Origin: DATAPD01 sp036265385
GTDB lineage: Bacteria; Acidobacteriota; Terriglobia; Terriglobales; Acidobacteriaceae
Direction: 5' to 3'
Length of the DNA stretch: 64,000 nt
Assembly: GCA_036265385.1 (NCBI GenBank)
Contig: DATAPD010000042.1
Coordinates: 186,001 to 250,000 of the forward strand
The notes under the pieces were generated by a model. It did no database searches, was not told where the DNA came from, and saw only the letters and a list, made by a program, of their open reading frames with translations. The position numbers and the translations under genes were made by a program. This document shows positions 52,479 through 60,809 of this stretch, piece after piece. Position 1 is the stretch's first letter. Each line of letters opens with the position of its first letter.

Positions 52479-52811
52479 TTACCCAACATGTTTATCCAGT
52501 GCCTGCTGTAATGCTTCTTTCCCACGATAGCCAACCAACTGCTCGACTACCTGTCCACCTTTGAATACCAGCAGCGTCGGAATTCCGGTCACGCGATACC
52601 GCATCGGCGTCGCCGGATTGCGATCCACATCCATTTTTGCAATCTTTACTTTGCCCTGGTACTCGGTCGCCAACTCGTCAACGATCGGCGCGATCGCGCG
52701 GCATGGGCCGCACCAGGTTGCCCAAAAATCTACTAGGACGGGCTTGTCCGATTTCAATACGTCCGCGTCAAAATTCGCGTCCGTCGCTTCCATAATTGCG
52801 TTGCTTGCCAT
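52479..52811 (-). CDS. trxA: Thioredoxin
   Basis: 110 residues, a single thioredoxin domain without a signal peptide. The redox motif WCGPC lies in VDFWATWCGPCRAIAP, and the cis-Pro in VTGIPTLLVFKGG. GGAGGA precedes the ATG. It reduces cytoplasmic disulfides with thioredoxin reductase, which is not in the window. A strong terminator follows. Confidence 0.97.
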   Translation of the reverse strand: MASNAIMEATDANFDADVLKSDKPVLVDFWATWCGPCRAIAPIVDELATEYQGKVKIAKMDVDRNPATPMRYRVTGIPTLLVFKGGQVVEQLVGYRGKEALQQALDKHVG

Positions 52812-53052
52812 TGTTCCTCCAGATACCTTTCCGGCTCCACTGCACGACTGCCGGTTGTGGTACCGGTTGATAATTGCGCCTGCCTCAGCGGGCGATGAAT
52901 TTTATCACTTCACTTAGATGCGAAACTGTGATGGAAGTCGCAAGTGGCCTGACGCTTCCCATGTCCAATTCCGGGTTTCAATTAAGAGCTTTTCGAAATT
53001 GGCCGCAGAAGACGGTGCAACTTGCCAAAGAATTTATTGTAGGTCCCACAGG

Positions 53053-53096
53053 GAGAACTGAACTGAAAACTGACATCTGAGAACCGAGAACTGAAC
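53053..53096. repeat. Degenerate GAACTGA/ATCTGA tract
   Basis: Imperfect units GAACTGAACTGAAAACTGAC then ATCTGAGAACCGAGAACTGA abut the terminator at 53097. It resembles 32683-32727. Confidence 0.45.
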
Positions 53097-53129
53097 AAAA
53101 AAAGCGCTCTGAACTTTCGTTCAGAGCGC
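53097..53129 (-). terminator. Intrinsic terminator for the 53293-56634 operon
   Basis: On the minus strand a perfect 11-bp stem GCGCTCTGAAC/GTTCAGAGCGC with a GAAA tetraloop is followed by seven T. It is 164 bases after the last gene of the sigma cluster. Confidence 0.9.
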
Positions 53130-53292
53130 CTCGGCAGCCCTCCCCCAGAACTGCCAAACCACGAGTGGATAGTACGTCCACTACCCTTCACTGTAAATGT
53201 CACTTTGGTAATAAGTCCTTTAGTTTGTGGTAATCACGGACGATTGACTTCGGTAACTAAGGACAGATCCCGCGCCCGGCGCGGCATTCGCT

Positions 53293-54228
53293 CTACTTCG
53301 CTGAGAGCAAGAGAGAAAACCCATTAAACACGTATTCCCGCCGACCCTCGGTTACCCTCGGCGTGACTTTCCCTGATTTCACTTTTTCCAAAGCAGCCTC
53401 AAGCGCCCTCAGGTCGGACGGCCTCGCGACTGGCACATTGTGAGCCGGTAAAACCAGGTTCAACTGGGAAGAAAGCTCCACGACATGGGCAACCGAGCGG
53501 GTGAATGCGGCCAAATCCGTTTCCGGGACGAACAGATAAATCGGACCCGCATAGTAGGTGTCACCAACAAACAGCAAGCCATTCTTACGATCAAGCAAGG
53601 CCATCGCGTCCGGTGCATGTCCGGGTGTAAAAATCACCTCGAGCACACGTCCTCCGAGATCGATCCGCTCACCATCGTGCAACACATGTGTGATCTTCCA
53701 CGGCCGAATTTTGATTTTGCTTGGGTCCACTCCCTTCGGCAACTCTCGGCAAACGCGATCTGGAATCAGAAGATCGCGTGAATACTCATTCACTTCCCCC
53801 TTCGCATTTTTTTGTGAGTACTCGATGTCCTCGCCGTATATCTCCTGAAAGTCCGCGTTTCCGCCGACATGATCGAAATGCGTGTGCGAGTTCATGACGA
53901 TCACGGGCAGTTGGGTCAAGCTTTCGACTACAGATTTGATATTGCCGACACCCAATCCTGTGTCAAACAATACGGCGCGTTTCTCTCCGGCAATGAGATA
54001 GGAGATAACTTCTTCTTCCTGATGCGGCTCATAAATCGCGAACACACCTGTGCGAATTCGATAAACCTCGAACCACGGATCTGGCGACGACACTCGCTCA
54101 AGTTTCTTGTATTCCGGACGAGGCAGCTTGTCGCACCACTTGGGATTAAGAGGCTCCGCGGCCTGTTGCGCATGAAGAGCGCAAGCGACGGCAAACAGAA
54201 GGGTGCCAACTAGACGAGGTGTGCGCAT
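53293..54228 (-). CDS. Secreted metallo-beta-lactamase fold hydrolase
   Basis: 311 residues from the ATG at 54228, giving a signal peptide ending CALHAQ. The zinc site is complete: SHTHFDHVGG, FTPGHAPDAM, LFVGDTYYAG and LPAHN. RAVLFDTGLGVGNIKSVV is a typical strand-loop of the fold. The family includes lactamases, glyoxalase II and lactonases; specificity cannot be told. It lies 55 bases downstream of the anti-sigma-like gene and probably belongs to that operon. Confidence 0.87.
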   Translation of the reverse strand: MRTPRLVGTLLFAVACALHAQQAAEPLNPKWCDKLPRPEYKKLERVSSPDPWFEVYRIRTGVFAIYEPHQEEEVISYLIAGEKRAVLFDTGLGVGNIKSVVESLTQLPVIVMNSHTHFDHVGGNADFQEIYGEDIEYSQKNAKGEVNEYSRDLLIPDRVCRELPKGVDPSKIKIRPWKITHVLHDGERIDLGGRVLEVIFTPGHAPDAMALLDRKNGLLFVGDTYYAGPIYLFVPETDLAAFTRSVAHVVELSSQLNLVLPAHNVPVARPSDLRALEAALEKVKSGKVTPRVTEGRREYVFNGFSLLLSAK

Positions 54229-54283
54229 TCTTGAAACGAAAATGTGAAGAGTCACTAAAAGTCAACCGTCGCTCGTTGATCGC

Positions 54284-55642
54284 TCACTGCGAGCGCGACC
54301 ATCTCTTTCCACCATCGGACGTGGTCCATCGCTCTTGTCCCGCGAAAACCGTTCCGTGCTGCAAATCGTCGAACTGAATTCTGCTGATATCGGAAGTAAG
54401 CGTCTGGGCACCGTCCGTCGGCGTCACCTTATTCCATTGCGCGCCGCCATTCGTCGAGTGATAGAGCGCGCCTCCATTTCCTCCGGCCCACACCGAGTTC
54501 CCGCTACTGGCAACCACGGTGAACTTAGTCCGAGAGTCGATTGCAACCGGTTGCCACTTCTTGCCACCGTCGAAAGACCTCGAAACAATACCCGCTGCGT
54601 TCACATTCCACATCGCAACAACTAACTTCGCGAATGTACCTTCGGTAGCTTGCAAATTTTGATCCGTCGATACCTCTGTGGCCGCGGCACTGACTTCCAC
54701 TGTCTCCGATGCCTTGCCGACTGCGGTTCCTTCATCCTGCTTTTCCGCCCGTAACTCGGCGGGAGCCTTCGCCGTCTGAACCGGCGCAGGCGCTGCCGGG
54801 GCAGCCGCAACCGCATTCGCAGTTTTCTTGTCGGCAAGCCGTACTCCGCTCTGGTCTTTTTCGTTCTCAACATCGGATGAGGGAAGCGCACCGCCCGCCA
54901 CTACAGATTTTTCTTGCGCTTGTGCTTCGCCCTTCTTCGGTCCACCTTGCGCAACAGCCGCATCCTCCACCTTCTCGCGCATCGATGGCGCATCCACACG
55001 CTTCGTTTTCGCAAGATCATCTCTCGATTTCGCCTCATCGCTCAATGCGATGGATGAAGGCGCGCCACCCTTTAACATCTCTTTGTTCGCTACTACACGC
55101 CCTTCTGCCAGTGACCGGTTCGGCTTCGCCGACGGAGCAATCGACGGCGACCGAGCCAGGAGCCGATCCTCAACTTTCACCTTTCGATCTGCAGAGTCTG
55201 TTTCGTAGTTTTCTTTTGCTGAATTTTTCGCGCTCTCCGCCTGCGCAGGTACAGTTGCCGTCGCAGTCACCGACGGCTGAGCGTCTGATGTCGCCCCTTT
55301 GATCTCTTGCTGTTTGATACTGCCCGATTGATACAACACAGCCGCTCCAACAATCACTACGCACGCTGCGGCGGCTCCCCACCTCAGGACGGGCCAGCGA
55401 ACCCATGACGTCGCTGGCACATCCCTCCGAACTTCAGTTGCACTTACTTCAGGTTCGGCCTCCGCCGCCAATGCGAGCACCTCACGGCACTCCGAACACG
55501 TCGCCAAATGCGCAAGCACTGATGTTTGCTCGCGTTCGCTAAGCGACTTTTCCGCAAAGGCAGCCAGCACATCCGCCTCCGGATGCGCCGTTACCTCGCC
55601 CTTCCGCAATCGCTCTAACACGAATTTAGGAACGTCCGTCAT
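54284..55642 (-). CDS. Transmembrane anti-sigma-like protein with Ycf48/BNR-like sensor domain
   Basis: 452 residues. The N-terminus carries a putative zinc-binding anti-sigma helix with HLATCSECREVLALAAE (H-x3-C-x2-C). A membrane helix follows (WGAAAACVVIVGAAVLYQSG, ~residues 88-107). Then comes a long low-complexity Ala/Lys/Glu linker to about residue 340. The C-terminal ~110 residues have Ycf48/sialidase-like blades (SFDGGKKWQPV, HSTNGGAQWNKV, TTSDGGKRWSRSQ). It follows the sigma gene by 38 bases. A periplasmic propeller as an input domain for a sigma switch is inferred. Confidence 0.8.
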   Translation of the reverse strand: MTDVPKFVLERLRKGEVTAHPEADVLAAFAEKSLSEREQTSVLAHLATCSECREVLALAAEAEPEVSATEVRRDVPATSWVRWPVLRWGAAAACVVIVGAAVLYQSGSIKQQEIKGATSDAQPSVTATATVPAQAESAKNSAKENYETDSADRKVKVEDRLLARSPSIAPSAKPNRSLAEGRVVANKEMLKGGAPSSIALSDEAKSRDDLAKTKRVDAPSMREKVEDAAVAQGGPKKGEAQAQEKSVVAGGALPSSDVENEKDQSGVRLADKKTANAVAAAPAAPAPVQTAKAPAELRAEKQDEGTAVGKASETVEVSAAATEVSTDQNLQATEGTFAKLVVAMWNVNAAGIVSRSFDGGKKWQPVAIDSRTKFTVVASSGNSVWAGGNGGALYHSTNGGAQWNKVTPTDGAQTLTSDISRIQFDDLQHGTVFAGQERWTTSDGGKRWSRSQ

Positions 55643-55680
55643 TCAGAACACTTTCAAGTGCCTAGCTACAGAGCCGCCAA

Positions 55681-56634
55681 TCAATCCGATTGTTCACTTC
55701 TTCCTTCAGCCTTTCTTTTCTTATAGAACGCTCCGCCACCGGAATCTTGCAGGCGCGCTCGCAGATCCAAAGTCAAGTCGCGCACATCAACTTCCATCGC
55801 TTCTTCAGCCTGTCGACGGCTCATTCCACGTTGCGTCAGCCGGCTCAGGATCTGCTTACGCAGTGTCCTCCCAAGCTTTTCGACTTTCCGACTAATGGTA
55901 GATTCGTGCACATGCAGCATCCCTGCAATCTGCGCAAGTGTGCGTCCATCCAGATAATAGGCCGCGAGAATGAATCGTTCGTCATCCTGCAAAGCAGCGA
56001 GAGCCTCATCCGTAGCTGCACTCAACCTTGGATCAGGCGCTTGCACTTGATCCTTCACTGGAGCAGCCAACTCCGGCACGCTCCGCCGCTGCTCGCCATC
56101 GTCTGACTCGGCCGACTCATCGAGACTCACCAGGCGTTTCGTTTTGCGGTAGCGATTAACGAATTCCTGTGCGAGCACAGTTCGCAGCCATCCTTCAAGT
56201 GACCCTCGTCCGGTATAGAACGAAAGCTTCGACACTCGCACACCATCGCGCGTATTTAGTCCGTACAACTCTCCGTAAATTGAATCTGCGAGATCCCGCG
56301 CCGCGCTGTTCTCACGCGCGATGCGCAGCGCCATGTCGTAAAGTTTTTCTCGATAACGGGTCAGGAAATCTTCCCAGGCTTTTTCATGTCCGGCGACGCA
56401 TGCATGCGCGAGCACAAGTTCTTCATGATGAAGCCCAGCGCAGAACTGCTGCGTCTCCTCTGCCGAGCTTTCCGCTGGAAGATACTTCTGCGCCACTCCG
56501 CGAAGCATGCGCTCAAAGTCTTGCGGAGTTATCTGGTAGCGGTCGGCGGACGTCTGCCCATACCACTCCGCTCCGAGTGCCGGCTCGGAAACCGGTTTCT
56601 CGAAAGCCCCGGCAGTTTGTGCAGCCTCAGCCAT
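55681..56634 (-). CDS. Sigma-70 family RNA polymerase sigma factor (ECF-like, long)
   Basis: 317 residues, much longer than a usual ECF. An N-terminal ~75-residue part has no recognised domain. Region 2 reads AWEDFLTRYREKLYDMALRIA, then DLADSIYGELYG and GRGSLEGWLRTVLAQEFVNRY. Region 4 reads LQDDERFILAAYYLDGRTLAQIAGMLHVHESTISRKVEKL. The C-terminal ~55 residues extend beyond region 4 (SRRQAEEAMEVDVRDL). It leads the operon sigma, anti-sigma-like, metallo-beta-lactamase and is divergent from the ARPP-1 gene. Confidence 0.87.
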   Translation of the reverse strand: MAEAAQTAGAFEKPVSEPALGAEWYGQTSADRYQITPQDFERMLRGVAQKYLPAESSAEETQQFCAGLHHEELVLAHACVAGHEKAWEDFLTRYREKLYDMALRIARENSAARDLADSIYGELYGLNTRDGVRVSKLSFYTGRGSLEGWLRTVLAQEFVNRYRKTKRLVSLDESAESDDGEQRRSVPELAAPVKDQVQAPDPRLSAATDEALAALQDDERFILAAYYLDGRTLAQIAGMLHVHESTISRKVEKLGRTLRKQILSRLTQRGMSRRQAEEAMEVDVRDLTLDLRARLQDSGGGAFYKKRKAEGRSEQSD

Positions 56635-56740
56635 ACCCGAACACCTGCGATGCTACCAATTTTTTGGATGCAAGCCACGCCAATTCGCGCGTTCTCCAAC
56701 CAGAATGAACGGCTGCATCGACGCAGCCCGGGAGGTGGGT

Positions 56741-57856
56741 ATGGCGTCACGACTCATCGTGTTTTGCGCTGCGGCTTTGGTTGTAGCGGCTGGTTTTGTT
56801 GCCCTGCGGCCAGCCGATGCTGGTGAAGTCCCGCTTAGTGGCTACAAGGTCCTGGCACCCATCCACGGCGGGAATCTGACCGTGTTTCCTGTCGTGGCAG
56901 CGAAAACGCATGCCACAAACGAATTTCTCACGCTCGACGAAGGTTTGCGCTCAGGCGAAGTGGTCGTGACTGAATCCGGCATGCTTCGCGGCCTTCAGCG
57001 CCGGCCCCACACGGGTGTCCGCCCAAGCGTCTGGCATGAACGCGGTGACGATGCGCAGGTCAACCGGCTGGTTTTGGTAAATAATTCCAAGCGTCCACTG
57101 CTGCTGCTCGCAGGAGAGATCGTCACCGGCGGCAAGCAAGACCGCGTCATCGGAAAAGATCGAATCGTGCCAGCCGAAAGCGATCCCATCGATCTCGGGG
57201 TGTTTTGCGTCGAGCCAGGCCGCTGGGTCGCTACTAGTGAGAAGTTTGGAAACTTCGACACCGCCATGGCTTCACCGAAAGTTCGCGCCGGCGCGATGGC
57301 AGATAAGAACCAGCAGAAAGTTTGGGATGAAGTTCGCAGCTCACAGCACGAGATGGCTGCGGTTCTAGGCCGACTCCCTGCTCCTTCTCCGGAGGCGCAG
57401 GAAATCGGTCGCACCAGTTCCTACGCCCGCGTCATGCAAAACTCTGAAGTGAAAAAGCAGGTGGACTCAGTCGCCGCGCCGATCGAGCATGAGTACGCAA
57501 GCGTGATCCGCCAACTCAAGGATCAGAACGCTGTGGGAGTAGTCGTGGCAGTGAACGGCGAACTCATCTGGGCCGATGTTTTCGCCTCACCCCAGTTGCT
57601 CGAAAAATACTGGCCCAAGTTAGTACGCTCCTATGCAGCTGACGCTGTGGTCACTCGGACCTTAAAACGGAAGTTGACGGTCGATGCTGCACAAGACTTC
57701 CTTGACCAACTGGAGGGCCGACGCGAAGTTTCCGAAAGCGAACCCGGACTCTTTCGCCAGACCGAAATTTCTGGCGACGGCTATCGTGTCTTTGAATTGA
57801 CATCCCTCTTGCCCAAGACCGGATTCGACCTGCACATCGCAAAAATGGCCGAGTAG
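56741..57856 (+). CDS. Secreted ARPP-1 domain protein
   Basis: 371 residues from the ATG at 56741 with GGAGG upstream. A signal peptide (ASRLIVFCAAALVVAAGFVA) precedes the domain. The stretch RPLLLLAGEIVTGGKQDRVI with GKDRIVPA is the hallmark of ARPP-1 proteins. Further blocks are GVFCVEPGRW, FGNFDTAMASPKVR and GVVVAVNGELIWADVFASP. Function is unknown. Divergence from the sigma gene (106 bases apart) makes it a likely regulon member. Confidence 0.8.
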   Translation: MASRLIVFCAAALVVAAGFVALRPADAGEVPLSGYKVLAPIHGGNLTVFPVVAAKTHATNEFLTLDEGLRSGEVVVTESGMLRGLQRRPHTGVRPSVWHERGDDAQVNRLVLVNNSKRPLLLLAGEIVTGGKQDRVIGKDRIVPAESDPIDLGVFCVEPGRWVATSEKFGNFDTAMASPKVRAGAMADKNQQKVWDEVRSSQHEMAAVLGRLPAPSPEAQEIGRTSSYARVMQNSEVKKQVDSVAAPIEHEYASVIRQLKDQNAVGVVVAVNGELIWADVFASPQLLEKYWPKLVRSYAADAVVTRTLKRKLTVDAAQDFLDQLEGRREVSESEPGLFRQTEISGDGYRVFELTSLLPKTGFDLHIAKMAE

Positions 57857-57879
57857 ACATCACTCGGCCAGCGTTTTTC
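57847..57879 (+). terminator. Intrinsic terminator at the end of the ARPP-1 gene
   Basis: GGCCGAGT (57847-57854) and ACTCGGCC (57862-57869) form a perfect 8-bp stem overlapping the stop codon; AGCG and five T follow. On the other strand the A/T-rich flank is also close to the end of the small gene at 57899. Confidence 0.8.
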
Positions 57880-57898
57880 TTAGCTTTTTTGGCGCCGC

Positions 57899-58072
57899 TT
57901 ACGTTGTCGACTGCGAGAACGAGCGCTGCCCCATCTCCATGGGATAGAGACTGGCGAGACCGGATTCAGAGCTCTGCGCTTGACGCCGATCAATTACACA
58001 ATCCACCAGGTCAATCAGGTGATCCCAGGCTGCATTCATGATCGGGTGAGTAACCGTAAACAGTGTTTCCAT
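57899..58072 (-). CDS. Uncharacterised small protein
   Basis: 57 residues from the ATG at 58072, with GGAGG eight bases upstream. The protein METLFTVTHPIMNAAWDHL continues with IDLVDCVIDRRQAQSSESG and ends in a Ser/Gln-rich tail. One Cys is present. The balanced hydrophobic and charged pattern with the strong ribosome site supports a real gene, but no family is known to me. It converges with the ARPP-1 gene. Confidence 0.55.
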   Translation of the reverse strand: METLFTVTHPIMNAAWDHLIDLVDCVIDRRQAQSSESGLASLYPMEMGQRSFSQSTT

Positions 58073-58250
58073 GGGGAGGACCTCCAAAACGGGACTGAAT
58101 GTACTGTGCATTTTGATGTAATTCCGTTTCCGTACGAATCGGGTTATCGATGTAGACGCGGGTTACTAAAGTTCAGTGACCTTGATTCGCGAGAACATCC
58201 TGCCTGAATGCGTTGCTAGAGGTCCGAACCTTCATTCCGGATGGAAGGGA

Positions 58251-59237
58251 TTACCGACTGTTGTACCAGTCGTGCCAGACGGCCGCGTTGTCGGGAAGGT
58301 TTTTGCCTGTAATGTCGCGCAAGGCGTGGAAGGTGAAAGCACGCGTCGCTGTATCGAGCGAGGTATCGTCGGCGAACTCTAGCAACTGCGGCACGATGCT
58401 CATTCGCTGCTCCTGCTTCAGCATTCCTGATTGCGCCAGACTACACGCTGCACGCTCTCGCACCATCTGGGATGGATCGTCATGCATTGTCTTGAGCAGC
58501 GGTTGAAGAGTTTCGTCCGTCCCGACAATAGCTAGACCTTCGACCGCCCAATGCCGCGTCTCAACGTCGTTGTCGTTTAAATGTCCGAGCAGGGATTGCG
58601 TCACGCGGGCAGTTTCAACGCCGCGGTTGGCCATGAGCCCGAGCGCCCATAACGCCCAGATACGCGTCGCCCGGTCGCTACTCGCAGCCTGTTGTTCCAG
58701 CTGATCAACGCTGGCCCGCGTTTTTTCTAATCCATACGCGGCCAAATCGATTTCAATTGCCGCTGCCCGCACTCGCAGGTCGTTCGAATTGATCGCAGCA
58801 ATTGCCAACGAATTTAATCGATTGGTCAGCTTGATCTTGCCTCGCCATCCATCGACTCGGGCGGCAATCTCATCGTTCGCCCCCTCGTAATGATTTACAG
58901 CACGCTCCAGCAAGAGTTCCGCCTGTTTCTGTGCCGATGAGTTTTCAAGCTTCTCCAGCTCATGTCCTGAAAGCACAGCCGGCGATGCAGGCTCTGGTTT
59001 TCCATGAAGTGAAATAAGTTCCTGGAATTGCTCCCATGCGGCGCGGCCCTTCTCCGAGCCAACGAATTGAAATACCAAGGCGCCCACCACGCCGCAAACG
59101 ATCGCGATCGCGCGTAATCGCCCCACGCGCTGTTTCGGATCGATTGTTTTGGCTGAGATGTCCGTGCCGGGTCCGAGCGAACCGTAATCAGGCGTCGGCT
59201 GCAGTCGGGGGTCCTGCTTTGGTGCATCTTGGGACAT
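58251..59237 (-). CDS. Membrane-anchored HEAT-repeat protein
   Basis: 328 residues from the ATG at 59237 (a GTG lies two codons earlier). A cytoplasmic N-terminus is followed by one membrane helix (LRAIAIVCGVVGALVFQFVG, ~residues 41-60). The rest is helical with HEAT-like units around VRAAAIEIDLAAYGL, ATRIWALWALGLMAN, ETRHWAVEGLAIVG, MVRERAACSLAQSG and ATRAFTFHALRDITG. HEAT repeats bind proteins; no partner is evident. The gene is followed by 178 bases with no recognised element before the small gene. Confidence 0.75.
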   Translation of the reverse strand: MSQDAPKQDPRLQPTPDYGSLGPGTDISAKTIDPKQRVGRLRAIAIVCGVVGALVFQFVGSEKGRAAWEQFQELISLHGKPEPASPAVLSGHELEKLENSSAQKQAELLLERAVNHYEGANDEIAARVDGWRGKIKLTNRLNSLAIAAINSNDLRVRAAAIEIDLAAYGLEKTRASVDQLEQQAASSDRATRIWALWALGLMANRGVETARVTQSLLGHLNDNDVETRHWAVEGLAIVGTDETLQPLLKTMHDDPSQMVRERAACSLAQSGMLKQEQRMSIVPQLLEFADDTSLDTATRAFTFHALRDITGKNLPDNAAVWHDWYNSR

Positions 59238-59243
59238 GTCCAC

Positions 59244-59933
59244 CCCATGAGTCTAAGATGCTTGCGGGACGGGCCAAAGTTACGGTCGTGCCGCCTCCTC
59301 GATAGTCTCTGGAGCAAAAGAATCGGCCGAGAGCTGCGCCAGCGCCCTCGGCCGTGCTTTCGCGGCCTACTCACCAACCGCTTCCGCGCGCAAAGACCGG
59401 AGGACTTGGCCGAATCACCTAACAGCCTTGAATCCGGGAACGGTAGCCGAGGGGTGGCCCCAACACTCCCAGGCAATCCGGCCGCTCACTGTCCTCCCAA
59501 CGCCCACGACGTTCAAGGACTAGGTGCCCATGGACAGCCGCGAGCGAAGCGCAAGCCGCGGCGGAAAATGCACATGTCCTCTGCCGGAAGAAAGAGAACC
59601 ACTTTGAGGGGGGTGGATTCCCCGGCAACTGACCGTGCAAGCTTCGCCGCAGCCTTGCTTTTGATAACCGCGGATCATAGGGAGCGGATTCCAATCTGCG
59701 AATGTATTTCGCAAGCTTGTTACGAAATCAGAACAAGTATTTCTCCAGTCCTCTCATCAACTTGTTAGAAATACGCGCGAAGCTTCTAAATCCAGGACCC
59801 ACTCTTTTGCATGGTGCCGGTATTTCGGCACCTCCCGGTGGCATGCTTTGTTCCGAAAACAGTACAAGGTTCGCGACATTCGCCAACTAACTTGATATGA
59901 TCCCGGCTTACGGGGCGCAGTTAAGCAAGGGTC
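59244..59933. other. GC-rich intergenic region with strong inverted repeats
   Basis: About 690 bases separate divergent genes. Open frames here have implausible composition. At 59324-59354 CGGCCGAG and CTCGGCCG enclose an inner GCTG/CAGC stem, a strong hairpin. Further on GCAAAGACCGG and GGTAGCCGAGG occur in a structured-looking GC-rich stretch to ~59700. The last 60 bases hold the promoter of the HTH gene. I cannot assign the region to tmRNA, RNase P RNA or any riboswitch class. Confidence 0.5.
59873..59901 (+). promoter_or_regulatory. Sigma-70-like promoter of the HTH gene
   Basis: GCGACA (59873-59878), a 17-base spacer and TATGAT (59896-59901) precede the ATG at 59934, giving a leader of about 25 bases. 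Confidence 0.45.
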
Positions 59934-60809
59934 ATGGCCCAATTGGCAGGACACAAGCTGCGGAGCTTGCGTGAGCAACTTGGATTTACCATGCGCGATG
60001 TGGAAAGCGCTGGCGCCGAGTTAGCTACCCGTCACCAAAATGAAGAGTTTGCGGTTCCGCCCAGCCGCCTTTCTGATATCGAAACAAAGGGCGTTGTTCC
60101 CAGCATCTTTCGTCTCTACTCCCTTGCAATCATCTATCGACGAGACTTCCGTGAACTGGTTTCGTTTTATGGAATCGACTTGGATCGTGTTGCTCCCGAT
60201 TTAAATGTCGGGCGACCGCCGAACACCCATACTTCAAACGCAGCGCAAGGTGCCGCAGTTGTTCAAGTTCCTGTTCGCTTCGATCCCAGCTTCGACCTGA
60301 GATATAGCGCCAATCTCGGTCGAATGATTGAGCAGTGGGGTTTGGTGCCTCTGTCCTACCTCAGCCACTTTGATCACCGGCGATACACCTATGGCTACGT
60401 AGGCCTGGAAGATTTCACGATGTATCCTCTGCTGCCCCCGGGGACATTCCTCCAGATCGATGAAACAAAAAACAAAGTGCAGGATGGCGGCTGGCGGTCG
60501 GAATACGAGCGCCCCATTTACTTCGTCGAAACGCGTTCGGGACATACCGCGTGCTGGTGCGCATTGAGCGGGGCAGACATAATTCTGCAACCGCATCCAC
60601 TCTCCCCAGTCGGTGTGAGGATCCTGAAGCATCCCAGCGAAGCCGAAGTGCTGGGACAAGTTGTGGGAGTCGCTACTCGGATTGGCGAGTCAGGCTTGAA
60701 AGCGCGTGAAGGGCAGAGCCAAGATGACGCCGCGCACCAGTTGACTGCTGCACCGGCAAGAGATGCTCTACGTTTCGAAGCAATTGTTCCAAATAAGCGC
60801 TCGGTGTAA
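59934..60809 (+). CDS. HTH (XRE-like) transcriptional regulator
   Basis: 291 residues. The N-terminal ~75 residues form a Cro/CI-type helix-turn-helix (GHKLRSLREQLGFTMRDVES, SRLSDIETKGVVPSIFRLYSLA). The middle and C-terminal part contains YPLLPPGTFLQIDETKNKV and RPIYFVETRSGHTACWCALS, which recall the S24-like fold of repressors, but the catalytic Ser/Lys pair is not evident. The last ~45 residues overlap a convergent gene by 137 bases. Targets are unknown. Confidence 0.75.
   Translation: MAQLAGHKLRSLREQLGFTMRDVESAGAELATRHQNEEFAVPPSRLSDIETKGVVPSIFRLYSLAIIYRRDFRELVSFYGIDLDRVAPDLNVGRPPNTHTSNAAQGAAVVQVPVRFDPSFDLRYSANLGRMIEQWGLVPLSYLSHFDHRRYTYGYVGLEDFTMYPLLPPGTFLQIDETKNKVQDGGWRSEYERPIYFVETRSGHTACWCALSGADIILQPHPLSPVGVRILKHPSEAEVLGQVVGVATRIGESGLKAREGQSQDDAAHQLTAAPARDALRFEAIVPNKRSV

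Larger units (their letters stand above)
52812..53292. other. Intergenic region trxA / metallo-beta-lactamase
   Basis: No gene is visible in about 480 bases. It contains the trxA leader, a CTGAAAACTGACATCTGAGA tract (53053-53096) and the terminator at 53097-53129. The stretch 53190-53292 holds nothing recognised. Confidence 0.55.

Noticed and set aside
59380..59470. c-di-GMP (GEMM) riboswitch
   Set aside because: GCAAAGACC and GGTAGCCGAG resemble parts of the aptamer, but the conserved GCAAAGCC and the pairing order do not fit.
59244..59700. tmRNA or RNase P RNA gene
   Set aside because: No tag peptide frame, no tRNA-like ends and none of the conserved RNase P core segments were found on either strand.
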